From Magnaporthiopsis rhizophila (lineage: Eukaryota > Ascomycota > Sordariomycetes > Magnaporthales > Magnaporthaceae), in contig PYSS01000050.1 in NCBI GenBank assembly GCA_003049465.1, positions 124,001 to 188,000 of the forward strand: DNA of 64,000 nt, in the 5' to 3' direction. Below are positions 47,910 through 59,428 of this stretch, in pieces. Under the pieces are notes generated by a model. That model saw nothing but the letters and a program-made list of their open reading frames with translations. It was not told the origin of the DNA and did no database searches. The first letter of the stretch is position 1. Each line of letters begins with the position of its first letter. Made by a program: the position numbers and the translations under genes.

Positions 47910-49334
47910 ATGGATGATAAGTTGGGCACAGCCGCAGGACTGGATGCCGCTGGTACTCACGGTGTTGTGCCTCGAGTCAACAAGGACCGAAGGCAGTCTA
48001 GTGACGCATCGCTCTTCCCATGCCGGGATGAGGGAAGCGACGACTCGGAGCTCGAAGACGTGACTCCGGTCAAGAGAACACCAAGACGTCGCAACCGTGA
48101 TCACCGCAAGCGTGTTGCCTCGAGCGAGGACGATAGCGATGACGGTGGTATACTTTCGTCAAACGCCAAACGGCGACGGCTTGTCCACAAGGGCGCTCTC
48201 GGGGCCGAGGAAAGCCCGGAGCACGGAGCTGAGGGAACGCCGGCCCCCAATGGCGGGGCCCGTATTTCCCAAGCGGGACGCCGATCACGGCGGGACAAGC
48301 AGCTGAGGAAGTTGCGTCAACGCCGTAGAAAACGCGAGGGAGTTGGCAAGGTCGATGAGACGTCCTCATCGTCTGACGAAGATCGCCGGGCTATGTACGA
48401 TACCGATCCCGAAAACCCGGCTCTGAGTCAGTTCGACGACGAGGAAAGTGACGACCAACTTGTCGCTGCCGGAAGGAAGGAGGGCGATAAAGTCGGCGAA
48501 TCCAGTATCAGACAAGCTACGAATACAGATATGGATGACTTCATCGACGACAGTGCCACGACTTTGTTGCCCGGTGTCGACTTGGGAATTCCCCTGGAAT
48601 TTACTGCCCAGGCTCGCAAGCCCATGGAGGCTTATTTCCTGGACGCAGTCGAATGGCTCGTCCATTGCCATATCAATCCTTCCTTCGACAAGAACAGTCC
48701 GACCTACCGCATGGCCTGGCACAAGCTCGGCGACGAAGTTCAGGGTCTTGCGGTGTCTAGGTTCTCGTCGTCGGCCTGGGCTGCTGAATTTCACAGAACT
48801 CTCCGCGCACGCCCATATATTGACGAGTACATCCTCGACACCTGGGACGCCAACGGGGAAGACTGGGGCAATTGCCAGGCATGCAACCGCACAAACCACC
48901 CAGCAACCTGTTCTATCCGGTTCACGGGAGTTCCCTACGATCCGGAGTCTCTGGAAGATCTCTCGACTGGCTCCTCGAGCGAGGACGATGAAGACAGGGA
49001 CGAGGACGGCCGCAGCATCGCTGCAGACGACCACGAGTGGATCGTTGGCGCGGTTTGCGCGAGCAATGCCCAGACGGCCCATGAGCTCTATCATTGGAAG
49101 CACTCTCTGAAGGACCATGTTGGACACCTGCTCACTGCCAAGGAATTTCTCAGCGAAGAGAAGTTGGCGGAGAGGGAGCACCTTTCAGCCAGCCAACTCG
49201 GAGAACTTTGCGACGCTATTAGGGAGGACTGGGTCGGCTCTGGTGTTGTGGAGGAACTATACCAGGGATTTACAACAATGCTGGAGGATGCTCGGGTCAA
49301 GCCCACAACTGTACGAAAGAGGGCGACTAGATGA
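47910..49334 (+). CDS. DUF4211 domain protein, nuclear (predicted)
   Basis: Single exon, 474 aa. The C-terminal half matches the fungal DUF4211 pattern as I recall it. It starts DMDDFIDDS and IPLEFTAQARKPMEAYFLDA, then VEWLVHCHINPSFDKNS, YRMAWHKLGDEVQGLA, SSAWAAEFHRTLRARPYID, the CQACNRTNHPAT Cys/His cluster, IRFTGVPYDPESLED and a final helix-rich region. The four Cys/His positions (C-x2-C...H...C) suggest a small metal site. The N-terminal 190 residues are charged and disordered with basic runs (KRRRLVH, RRSRRDKQLRKLRQRRRKR) that look like nuclear localisation signals. Acidic serine patches (SSEDDSDDGG) follow. DUF4211 proteins are presumed chromatin or transcription factors, but no biochemical function is established to my knowledge. 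Confidence 0.85.
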   Translation: MDDKLGTAAGLDAAGTHGVVPRVNKDRRQSSDASLFPCRDEGSDDSELEDVTPVKRTPRRRNRDHRKRVASSEDDSDDGGILSSNAKRRRLVHKGALGAEESPEHGAEGTPAPNGGARISQAGRRSRRDKQLRKLRQRRRKREGVGKVDETSSSSDEDRRAMYDTDPENPALSQFDDEESDDQLVAAGRKEGDKVGESSIRQATNTDMDDFIDDSATTLLPGVDLGIPLEFTAQARKPMEAYFLDAVEWLVHCHINPSFDKNSPTYRMAWHKLGDEVQGLAVSRFSSSAWAAEFHRTLRARPYIDEYILDTWDANGEDWGNCQACNRTNHPATCSIRFTGVPYDPESLEDLSTGSSSEDDEDRDEDGRSIAADDHEWIVGAVCASNAQTAHELYHWKHSLKDHVGHLLTAKEFLSEEKLAEREHLSASQLGELCDAIREDWVGSGVVEELYQGFTTMLEDARVKPTTVRKRATR

Positions 49335-50299
49335 AGAGAGCGAGAAAGGGAGAGAGTGCGCAGGGGCACGGCTGAGAAGAAAAGGAAAATTCAAGGTGGC
49401 AGGGACCAGCGTTGCATATCAAATTGTATTTAAATGTTCAATACAGCTCCTTCGAGCGATGGTTATCTGAGATATCGGAGATGGCTCGGATCGAATACAA
49501 TGGGCTCCAGATACCTGATTATGGCACGGTGGTGTCGGGCTGAGTGGGACCATGGGGCCACCCCGATATGGTTGGCCGGTGGGGTTATGGGCCTCAAACT
49601 AGTAGGCGGTTACAGCGAAGTCCCGCCAAAAAGGGAGGTATCCTCGACCTGGGTGTCCAAACAATTACTGGGGCCGACTGCGTACCAGGTACCGCGCAGA
49701 GAAACTGCCGCTGGCGGCGGGCGTCGCAGTGCCATTGGCCGTCGCCCCCCAATCGCCCCGGCCGCAATGGATGGATGAACGACAAGGCTCGTCTGGGACA
49801 CCACCTTCACCAAACCTCCAAAAAAAACCCACCACTGGCTAACCTTGGCGACCTCTCTAGCCGCCCGCCTATGGCACCATCCCTCTGCCTTTGCAACCTC
49901 GCCCGAGCGACTCCTAGTTGGTCATACAACAGCGTTGGAGCAGCCCGCGAAGTCCCCGGGAAACCACGAGCAGAGTCGTGCGTCGGCCCGCTCCTGCGCT
50001 CCTCAAACGAGGACAGCCAGTCCTCGGGCCAGCCTTTTCGCAAGCTCAAGCACGCCAGGCAACCGATCCGTGTCTAACGTAGGACACGACAGTCAGGCTT
50101 GCCTCGGCTCAAACCGAAGCCGAAGACGCAGCCGCGGCCACTTGCGGTCCTGATACGACCCGACGGGGCGTGGCGAGCCAGGACCGGCAGGGCTCCAGCT
50201 CGGTGGTGGCAGGTCGGGGTTCGGTACTAGGCACTGGTTGCCGCCACTGCCCTTGTGTCCCATCGCCGTTCGGCCCCCCGCGCGGGCCAGGAGCCGGCC
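49335..50299. other. Intergenic / long leader of STE50-like gene
   Basis: 965 bp. An open frame at 49544-50077 (+) could be an upstream ORF but has no family pattern. The region is presumably the 3' end of the DUF4211 gene and the promoter/leader of the next. Confidence 0.45.
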
Positions 50300-52003
50300 A
50301 TGAGCTTCGAACGCGGGACCGCGTATGCCGAGTCGGACGCGGATGACGAATACGAAAGGGACATACACGACAGTTCACCCATCGACGCCACCGACGCCGA
50401 GGGGTCGCCCACCGAGTCCAACCCTCCCTCAAACGAACACACACCCACCACGTATGGCTATCGTAGCAGCGCCGATCGCCTGCCGGAAACCATCATCTCG
50501 GAATGGACTGCCGATGAGTGCGCCGACTTCATCGCCACCATCGGCCTAGAGCAGTACTCAACCCGGTTTGTTGGTATGTCTGAATAACATGCCAGCCAAA
50601 GTTACAACTTTTTCTCTTTATGCTTCTGCTTTGGATTCTACTCTTGCCGCGGCCTTTTCTAACGGCAAGCCCTGCGCGTGGGTGTCTCTTTACAGAAAAC
50701 GAGATAGTGGGCGAGGCGCTGGTCGCGTTGCAGCATGACGACCTCAAATCCATGGGCATCAACAGCGTCGGCCACCGTCTCACCATTCTCAAAAGCGTGT
50801 ACGACGTCAAGAGGGCCCAGGATGTGCCGATAGAGAGCGACCACTATGTGCCACTTTGTGAGTCTTCCCCATCGGGCGCCCGAGCCTTGCAGCCCATTGC
50901 CCGAGTAGATCCGAGGGGCCTTTCTGGTGGCTGACCGTTGCGCGTGACGCAACCCGCGTGTGCCTATAGCCGCGGACAACGACTCGCAGCACGCGATGGC
51001 CAGAGAGGACATCAAGCATATTGTGGAGCAGCTGAGGCTGCGCGATGAGCGGATGAACCATTTTGAGCAGGACCTGCGCCGACTCGCCGAGGACTTCAGA
51101 AGGTTGCGAGAGGACATGCTTCCGGCACTGCGGCTGGCTAAGGACGCACAGCAGCCGTTGCCTCACCTCAGCAGCACCAGCCAGCCCTACGGCTACGATG
51201 CCACGATTTCGCCACCGGCGCCGACGCCTTCGTCCACCAGCCAGTCCGGCGGCGGGCTCAAGCGGCAGTGGTCCACCAAGAAGATCATGCTCGGCACGAC
51301 GCCAAAGGCCACGTCCCCGACGCACCTGCAGACGGCCCATGACAGGTCCATAGTGGAGCAGACGCTCAGCCCGGCGAGCGCGGCTGAGAGGGCCGTCATG
51401 TCGTCGAGCCACCTTGCCATCAACGGCATCGGGCAGCAGGCCACGTCCCCGTCGTACCCGTCGCCCAACATTCCGTCTCCGACATCGCCGCCGATGACCC
51501 TCGGCGGGACCACGCTGGCATCGAGATCGTACCGGTCCGACCAGCCGACGCCGTCCAGCCGGTCGACGTTCGCCGAGAGCGAATACGCGTACGGCGGACG
51601 CGACAAGCCTGTGGCGCCCCGGAGGCAGACGCCGGCCCCTGACACACCTAGCTCGGCCAGTAACGCCTCGGTTGAGATATTCAAGTCGTTCAGGGTCAGC
51701 ATGGACGACCCCTGCTACAAGGTCCTGCCGGCGGCGCTTAAGAAGTACCAAATCAACGCACCGGCTGACCAGTACGCGCTTTACATTGTGTATGGGGACC
51801 AGGAGCGGTGCCTCGGTCTGGATGAGAAGCCTCTTATCCTCTTCAAACAGCTGGACAAGGAGGGTAAGAAGCCCATGTTCATGCTTAGGAAGACAAATAA
51901 CGCGCAGGCAGACCTGGCAGGTGAGGTCCCGGGAAGCGCAGGCCTGGGGGCCTCGGCACGCGGGGCTGCCACCGGCTATGATCCGCCGGGCGGGATCATA
52001 TGA
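50300..52003 (+). CDS. STE50: Ste50-type SAM-RA adaptor of the MAPK cascade
   Basis: Exons 50300-50573, 50696-50857 and 50970-52003 give 489 aa; both introns join in frame. Ste50 (Mst50 in rice blast) tethers the MAPKKK Ste11 to Cdc42 and Ras-type GTPases for filamentation, mating, osmotic and infection MAPK pathways. The SAM domain (about residues 67-135) reads ISEWTADECADFIATIGLEQ, then ENEIVGEALVALQHDDLKSMGI, quoted in parts, and TILKSVYDVKRAQ. A coiled coil follows (EQLRLRDERMNHFEQDLRRL). A 200-residue serine/proline/threonine-rich linker contains likely phosphorylation sites (many SP and TP). The RA (Ras-association) domain ends the protein: IFKSFRVSMDDPCYKVLPAA, DQYALYIVYGD, GLDEKPLILFKQL, KPMFMLRK. 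The chosen start (MSFERGTAYAES) avoids an upstream extension of 15 residues from 50255. Confidence 0.92.
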
Positions 52004-53706
52004 AGGAGAGGGGACTACGTGGGACCTCTCGGTATTCCGCTAAGCTGCTTGGCTGGCCAGGGCCGTTGGTATGAGGTGTCTCTTTGGTGGTGGTGGTGGG
52101 ATCTCGGCATGTTTGTTCAGTTGGCTATGTCATCTGGTAAGCCCCGTCATCTCCCGGAGAGTTATGCGTGTTTGGGGATTTTGCTTCGTTTGTTTGTTTT
52201 CGACCATCTGTCTGTTTTTATCTTGAGTGTTTGGTCTTGTTTCTTCATTTGTTTCCGTCCTTCCTCATCGGCTTTCCATTGCTGTCACCTGCTTGGCTAA
52301 TGTTTTATTGTTGCACTCCGCTGCTTGTTCGCCTTGCCTCTTGCCTGTGTCGCCATCGGCTTGACACGGGTCCGCTTACCGGTCGATCCCGTTCCGTCCG
52401 TTTACCAACCACATCCACTGATGGCAACGGATACACATGTTCATGCCTATGCCCTTCATACACGTATTCGACATTTATCCCCATCTTACTCGCTCATTAC
52501 CACCCCAACTCTCCTTCCTTCCCCCGATCTATCCTCACTTTCTCTCTCTTCTCTGCTTTTACATCTCCTGGATACTCTCCTCTTACGCCATGTGTGCGTC
52601 TGTTTGCGAGTCTCTCTTCTCCTTGTGGGTATAAAGACACCCGAGACGCGGTGAGGACTTGAACGCGTGGGCAGGTGTGATCATGTGTGTATGCGCACTT
52701 CTAGGTGCTTGTCGGACACGTATTTTATACAAATGCCTCGCCTCGTCGTTTGTTAACTTGCATTTTTCGGTCTGCGTTGCTTGGTTTTCCCTGGATTCAT
52801 CACCAACCCCCTTCTCAGCACCAGCTCCCGACCATGGCAGTTGATTGCTACCATCATGTTGGCCCCAGGGCGCCCCCCCCGTCACAGACGTTGTGCGAAT
52901 CCTACCGTTACCCTACCACTTGACAAAGAAGAACGAAACAAGGAGGGGGATAAGTAGGAAAACAGCAAGGGAAAAGGAGATGAAAGCAGAAAGACGTAAA
53001 AAGAACACTAGAAAATTATTTTTTTTAAGCCCTTGATGAATTGTAAAGATTTGGATTGTTACTACCCCGCGGTGACTGCCTCACATTCAACGTACTGCCT
53101 GCTGTGGCTCAATAGTGAGTTGGTCTGTCTATTGGTGCGGATTTGTTGCATGCGACTGCCTATTATTGGCAGCTGGAAGGCGCCGGCCTCGAGCTGATGA
53201 ATGCATTGCTGGCTGCCTAATCGGGTGGCATTGGCTCACTCAGCAAAAGAGCTAGGAGCCCGTCAGGCCACCCTTCAGCGCAGAGGTTTTGGTACAGTAC
53301 GTGTACCTAGTCTAAATCCGGAACAACAACCCGGCAATGGAAGTCACTCGACACACCGGACGACGTAAGCTCTCTTGAATCCGCCCCAGCCGTGGCTTGG
53401 CATGCACCTGCACGGGGCAGTGAGCCCGCCTGCAGCGCCCCGCTGGTGACGCGCTGCGAACCAACTCTGCGAAGCAACACAAGGCATGGATCACCCGCAG
53501 CCGTGCTCTTGCTTTTGAACTCGGCCTGGCCCACATTCTGCCGCTTATATCGAACTGCAGGCTCGAGATTTATTGGAATCCGATATACAGCACTTGCTTC
53601 TTGCTACGTGCCCCGTTCCGCCCACGTGATACCCGCGTGCGACCGACGAACCTCTCGCCTTCCCCTGGCCGCCGAACCGAGGTCCTCCCACATCCCCGCG
53701 GCCGCC
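52004..53706. other. Intergenic, pyrimidine-rich then mixed
   Basis: 1.7 kb without a supported gene: STE50 3' UTR with CT-rich tracts (52150-52630), then the promoter and leader of the next gene. The open frame from 53392 is an upstream extension of that gene, judged non-coding. Confidence 0.45.
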
Positions 53707-55146
53707 ATGATCGACGACAGCCTGCCCACGTTCCAGTTCAGGGCGAGCTCCGACGACCCGGACTCATCGGTGCTATTCTTCAGCCACAACGGCTCCGAGC
53801 CGACGCCCGAATATGTCTTGAAGCGTGCGGACCCGGCCTCGCAGCCGTCGTGTCGCGGCAACTACGCCGTTGGGCTCGTCGACCCCTTCGGCCCGGGCGT
53901 CGTCTACGGCGAGGTGATGGTCTCGCCAGAGTGGCAGCAGCCCTCCCTCTCAGCCGCCGAGATCCGGGCTCAAAACGGCGTCGCAGCCCCGCCCGTGCCC
54001 ATCGTGCCCGATACGTTCTCGGTCCAGCTGTACGACCCGGACCAGACCGTGTCGTTCAAGATGGTGCCGGGGAGCTGGGGTAAGTCGGACGCCTGGGAGT
54101 TCGAGATGCCCACCAGGAGTTTCCGCCTGCCCAGCGCCAGTCAGCTGGATCGCCAGCAGGACCCGCCGCCAGCTGGCGACCTTGCGCCCAAGGTCATGTT
54201 CAAGTGGAAGAGGGACAGCCGCCTCTCCAAGGACATGACGTGCTACCTGGTCGGCCGCAGCCTCGGCCGCCACAAGAGCAAGGAGCCCGACATCACCGTC
54301 GCCCTATTCAAGCAGGGCCGCGACTCGCTCGTCACCATCTACGAGCCCAACCTGCAGCGTGTCGAGGTGGAGGATCGCAAGGGCCTGGATATAGTTTTGC
54401 TCTTGGGCGCCGAGGTCATCCGCGACCTGTACCTGTCTCCACGCTCCGACGTCTTCAACATGATGGGTCACGGCCCCGCGAGGGTGCGCAAGGGCTCGCG
54501 ACCCTCCACATCGTCCCACCACAACGCGCCCGGCTCCCAGGGCGCCGCCGCCGCTATGTCGGGTGCACTCGGCGCGGCGCCGCCACCGCCGGCCGCCGGG
54601 GTTGACGCCGAGACGCGGCGTCTGCAGGAAATGGTGGAGCGGGAGGAGCGCGAGCGCAAGGCCGAGGCTGAGCGCGCACAGAAGGAGCGCGAAAGGCAGG
54701 ACGCCGAGGAGCAAAAGCGCATCAAGGAGATGCTCGAGCAGGAGGAGGCAAGAGAGCGCCAGCGCCGCGAAGCCGAGATCGCCAGAGAGACGGAGCAGCT
54801 GCGTCAGATATACGGCACCGCGGGCCAGGACCTGCCCTCGACACGCCCAAACCAGCCGCCGCCGCCCATCACCCAGGATCCTGGCCGGCGCTTTAGTGCC
54901 GGCGCTAGCGGACACGCCGGCGCTGCCGCTCCCAACAACTCTTCTTCTTCTTCCTCTTCGTGGTGGAGGGGCGGCTCGAGCGCCCCTGGGCCCTCACACC
55001 AACCACAACAGCCAGCACAGCCAACAGGTCCTTATTCCTCGGGTGCCCACGGCCGAAATCCATCGGCTAGCATTAGTGGGTTTTTCGGCCGGGACCGGGA
55101 TGACAACAGGAAAAAGGTGCACAAGAAGCGCAGCGTGCAGTTTTAA
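53707..55146 (+). CDS. Conserved filamentous-fungal protein, no named domain
   Basis: 479 aa from the ATG at 53707 (MIDDSLPTFQFRASSDDPDS). The frame is open back to 53392, but that part looks like arbitrary translation. The first 270 residues form a compact beta-rich unit of a kind I recall across Pezizomycotina proteomes. It contains SSVLFFSHNGSEPTPEYVLK, then YAVGLVDPFGPGVVYGEV, SVQLYDPDQTVSFKMVPG, KVMFKWKRDSRLSKDMTCYL and EPDITVALFKQGRDSLVTIY, then LDIVLLLGAEVIRDLYL. The pattern suggests a lipid- or ligand-binding beta sandwich (LURP/tubby-like is one guess; weak). A charged coiled coil rich in Glu, Arg and Lys follows (about residues 300-370). The end is serine-rich and basic (KVHKKRSVQF). 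No function is claimed. Confidence 0.75.
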   Translation: MIDDSLPTFQFRASSDDPDSSVLFFSHNGSEPTPEYVLKRADPASQPSCRGNYAVGLVDPFGPGVVYGEVMVSPEWQQPSLSAAEIRAQNGVAAPPVPIVPDTFSVQLYDPDQTVSFKMVPGSWGKSDAWEFEMPTRSFRLPSASQLDRQQDPPPAGDLAPKVMFKWKRDSRLSKDMTCYLVGRSLGRHKSKEPDITVALFKQGRDSLVTIYEPNLQRVEVEDRKGLDIVLLLGAEVIRDLYLSPRSDVFNMMGHGPARVRKGSRPSTSSHHNAPGSQGAAAAMSGALGAAPPPPAAGVDAETRRLQEMVEREERERKAEAERAQKERERQDAEEQKRIKEMLEQEEARERQRREAEIARETEQLRQIYGTAGQDLPSTRPNQPPPPITQDPGRRFSAGASGHAGAAAPNNSSSSSSSWWRGGSSAPGPSHQPQQPAQPTGPYSSGAHGRNPSASISGFFGRDRDDNRKKVHKKRSVQF

Positions 55147-55871
55147 CCTTTTGTTTTTGGGTTGGCCTCTCTTATACATGTCTACTAGTGTGTCTTTTGA
55201 CATCTTTTTTTTTTTTTTCCTACCTATTGGCATGTTCCGTATGAATCTTGTCTTGGCGTTTCTTTTTCCTTCTCTTTTTTCTGTTCCTTGTTTTTCGAGG
55301 GTGGTGGTTGCACTGGATCATTCTTTGCTCACTTCCCACTATATGGCTGGCTGAATCGCTGCAACATGTCGATTATCTGCTCAACTGCATGCACCAATGG
55401 AACGGTCAATGTATCTTCTTACTGGAAGCGACGACAGGGGAAAGGGGATCTACAATGAGTTGTGAAACAGATATCTATTCTATATGCATGGTATCGTGGG
55501 ATTTTCGGATGTGCGAGGATATGACGGATATGAAGGCGAGCGAAGAGAAATGGTGTAGAAAATGAAGAAGATGAAGAAAAAAATGGAAATAAACAACACG
55601 CAAGACCCAAGAAGGGGGAGTCGCGAGGGATTGAAAACGGGAGGTATATCGCACAGAAACCCAAACGCCGCCTCAAAGCCAGACCAGCCACCACCTGCCA
55701 CAAAGAAACGAAACCACTGCGGTTAGACGCCGACCTCAACCCGATATTAGACGCGCCTGTACCCCAGGGTGCATAGGCCACAGGCCAGACGAATAGGTGC
55801 CCGGATACATTTGCACCCGTTTACCCGGACGGGGCTGACACGGGATCCCGTAGCAAAGGCGGCCAGGGGAT
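55147..55871. other. Intergenic, convergent 3' ends
   Basis: 725 bp of T-rich 3' flank and the end of the phosducin-like gene. No gene is seen. Confidence 0.5.
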
Positions 55872-56901
55872 TCACAGGATCCTGTGGCTTTCGAATAATC
55901 TCTTCAAGGAGTCGCTGTCGAAATCTTCATTGTCTGGTATCATTTCGACGATGCCGGTAAGGTTTGCGAACAGATCGCCCTGGTTGCGATATGCCAGTAT
56001 TGTAGGCACGGCGGCGTTGTCGAACTCGATGTCCTCGTAGTGAATCCTCACAAAGTGGACGGTGGGGTGGGCGGAAACCAGGGGTCGCAACGCCGCTTCG
56101 ACGACGGCCGAGACTTGACACTGTTTGATGTGGGAACATCTGGGTCAGTCTAGAACTACCGCGAGACGGCAACTCCTCGAAGTGGAAGGTGCGGAGAGGC
56201 CATGGGAGGGGGCAAAGCGACAAGGGATGAACACATACCTCGGAGTCATAGACAAAGACGACGACTACGGACTCACGTCCCACCTTCTCGATAGCGTCGA
56301 GATAGCCGAGGGCGTCGACCTCGTCGAATCTGCCAAACACGCGCAGACTTGGTGAGGTGCGGCGGCTGCGGACGACGCCGGCGCGGGCCTCGTCCTCGAG
56401 CTCGCGGCGCCTCGAGTCGCGCCACTGCTGCAGGAAGCCCTCCTCGTCCGAGTCGACGTCCGAGTCGGGGCGCTCGTCACCGCTGCCCGACTCGGTCCTG
56501 TTGGGGGTGGAGGCGTGGCCGTTGGTGGCGCCGGGTCCAAAAACGCTCCGGCGGGCCTGCCGCACGCGGTCGATCCACTTGGCCTGGCGGGCCATCTCGT
56601 AGCTGCGGGCGTCGGCGATGACGCCCTTGACGCCCGTGGCGCGGCCGTTGTCGAACGAGGCGGGCGGCAACTTGATCGGGGCGGCGCTGCCGCCGCTGCT
56701 GCGTCCGAGAGCCGGCATGCGCATGGCTGCGTCGACCTGGGCGGCCCGATGTCGGTCTTCCTCGTCCAGGTCTGCGTCGTCTTGGTCGTCACCGTCGAGG
56801 CGGGCCTTTACGCTGCGATCCTCCGGGTGCAGTCGGTCTTCGTCTGTCGGACCGTTGTTCTTGGCTATGAACCGGTCGAACTCTTCCTGTGCAGCAGACA
56901 T
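55872..56901 (-). CDS. Phosducin-like protein, G beta-gamma chaperone (BDM-1/PhLP1 type)
   Basis: Exons 56901-56239 and 56120-55872 give 303 aa; the intron (56238-56121, GTATGT...CAG) is phase 0. Phosducin-like proteins help CCT fold G beta and assemble it with G gamma. In fungi (Cryphonectria BDM-1, Aspergillus PhnA) loss mimics G beta loss. The N-terminal half is acidic and helical (EEFDRFIAKNNGPTDEDRLH, then basic/acidic helices WIDRVRQARRS and FLQQWRDSRRRELEDEARAG). The C-terminal half is a thioredoxin-like domain: RFDEVDALGYLDAIEKV, VVVVFVYDSE, then EAALRPLVSAHPTVHFVRIH, IEFDNAAVPTILAYRNGDL-like region (here YRNQGDLF) and a C-terminal FESHRIL. No CxxC redox pair is present, as expected. 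It sits 2.5 kb from the G beta gene. Confidence 0.92.
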
Positions 56902-59428
56902 GGCGGAAGGGGAAAGGGGAAAAAGAGGGAAAAAAGAAAAAAAATTGGAGAGGAATAAAAGGAACGGGAGGGAGAGGATAAAAGAAAAGAAGCGGGAAAG
57001 CTTGGGAAAAGGGGAGTGGACGGGGAGAACGACGGCGAGCAAGGGTGCGCAGGTAGGGCAAGTCAGGCGGGAGGGATGCTGGCAGCAAGATCTCGAAAAA
57101 GCTCGAAACAGATCGGGCGGAGGAGCGTCCGTGGGTGCGAGAGTGTGTGGTTGTTCCTGCCTGTGGTTTGCGTGCGTGCGCGGGCGTGCGTCGAGCGGAA
57201 GAGAGGCAGTGGTGCGTGCCGGCCGATCCACCCCGCAATTTGCATGGATGGACCCTGCCTGGGCGGGAACGTGACTTGGGGCGGGCGGTACATACTGTAC
57301 CTTGGGGGAGAAAGGAAAAAACACATGAGGATCCATCCATGAGCACAGCCGAGTCGGCGTGTCTACCACCTACGGCACGGTCTGCCTGCGCCTCTCTTGC
57401 GGCCATCTCCGTCCGTCGCAGCTTTGGCTGTCGGACCTGCCGTCCCCGCTGCAAGGGGGGTTACCCCGTCATGCGGGTCCAGAAGGAACTTCCAGAAGGC
57501 CCGCAAAGCGAAACGCCTGAGCCGTGTCGGTTTCAGATTCCAAGGCTGCGTGCGTGGCCTGGTGTGCAAAACAGCAGCTACCATGCTTGATCTGACTGAG
57601 CCCACCTGCCGCCACTCCGCCGCAGGGTTATCCTCCCTGTCCATCCGTCCATTTCTACCACTTTGTGGCCTGTCTGGCTGCGGCAGCCCCTCCGCCGCTG
57701 CAACCCACCAATCAGCCATCTGATGCGGCAAGCCTCGAGTATCACTAGCGCCCAGCACGTCGCCCAGGGCCGGCTGCAAAAGTCCCCTGCTGTGCTACCA
57801 TGACGTTCCTCTCGCTTTATTTGCCCAAAGCGTTGTTGAAATAATCCGCTACCAAGAATGGACTAACAATGCAAATTGAATTAATTTTCTGATTGCTGGG
57901 CGGTACGGAACGCGCCTTTGACATTTCTTGCGGCCCATCAACTGGAAACACAAAACAATGCTAGGGCGTAAAAACTATCCATGCCCCTGAGGACCATAAT
58001 TACCATACAGCGTCTCGTTTTCACCATCTGGCATCCGTCCCGCGCTGTCCAGTATCAACTGGGAACCCTCCCAGATCTGCCGAATTACAGTATTCGCACT
58101 GGAACCGGTGGCAATAGCAAAGGCGATCGTGTCGAAAAACACAGCGCAGCATGGTTAGAAAGAAATGCGCACATTTCCCCACAAATACAAAGCCACCAGG
58201 AGGTGAGAACTTAAAAGGGGGGAAACGAAGACTGAAGAATGCGTAGGGGATCGGAAATTGTCACCTATAAAGAAACAGCTGGATATGAGATGGGACTGGG
58301 GAATAGATAGCGTAGGCCAACCGAATTTTCGAAGAAAAAAAAAAAAAAAAAAAAGTGAATCGGCATTTGCGACGACAGTTGCCACAAACCAGAAACATGG
58401 GCACATAAAAGAAGAAACCAATAAGCTAGGCTGGAATAAAGAGAAATAACCCAAAGAGAAGAAAGAAATGACAACAAGACAACACAAGGGGGTTGAAAAC
58501 ACAAGTAGAGGTGATAATAGTAGTAGTGGTAAAATAGCGACGAGAAGAGGGAGAAGAGATAATCCCAGTCACCGACGGGCATGTGGCCTGTTCTGATCTT
58601 CGCCGACTGCGATAGAGCATGGTCAGTCTCCCGCCTGGCGAGCCAGATCTGCCCGCCGTCCCATAATACGGCCAACGCCCGCCGGCGTTCTTCGACTCGT
58701 CCGCTGGAGCCTCGAGCATCGCCGGGCCGGTGACGACAATTATTTGCAATATACACGACCGGTGTCGAGGGTGAAGCCAACCCAGTCTTTCAGCGTCTTC
58801 GCGTCTGTGCCCAATCGGTGTCTCGCTTTAGCCAAGTGGTTGACAAGCTGTGTTCAGTCGAGGAAGAACATGAAGGCAAACAGAGCCATATCTGACTTGG
58901 TCCATGCGAGAACCAAGGCGACCCCAGATATGTGGTTCCGACTGAGGAATCGCACCCGTCGGGCGGGCCCAAGTGCCAACTGGTCGGTGTCGATTCGTCC
59001 AGTCAACACATTTTTCTCTGCTACCTCCCAAGTCTCGCGAATTTGGTGGCAGCGAAATGCAACCAAGAATAAATGATCCCGGAGCCGCATGTTGACAGCA
59101 AGCCGCTCCAACCAGTGGTCTGGCGAGCGGGAACTGTCTCAGGGAGCTGACGAGAAAAAGGGCAAGGACGAAAACAGAGAAGAAGATGGCGGGAAAACCA
59201 GAAAGGGTAAGGCAAGTAGTAGGGCGGGTCGTTGGTGGTCGGACTGCTTCAGCCGGCCGGGAACAGTCCAACGCCGTTGGGTTTTCAAGTGTCGGATTAA
59301 GGGTATTGGGTGGTATGGGTGAATGGATATACGAGCATTGGGCGGGTCTGTCATCATATTCGACGCGTCAAGTCCCGACGTCGATTGCCGTCGAACAAGT
59401 ATCCAGTATAAGACCGACATGGCTCCTC
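56902..59428. other. Intergenic between phosducin-like and G beta genes
   Basis: 2.5 kb without a supported gene: promoter of the phosducin-like gene, CT-rich stretches, a poly-A (58337-58355) and the 3' flank of the G beta gene. Open frames at 57363-57779 (-) and 58265-58780 (-) show no family pattern. Confidence 0.5.

Noticed and set aside
53392..53706. 105-codon upstream extension of the conserved fungal protein
   Set aside because: No conserved pattern; the family start is at MIDDSLP (53707).
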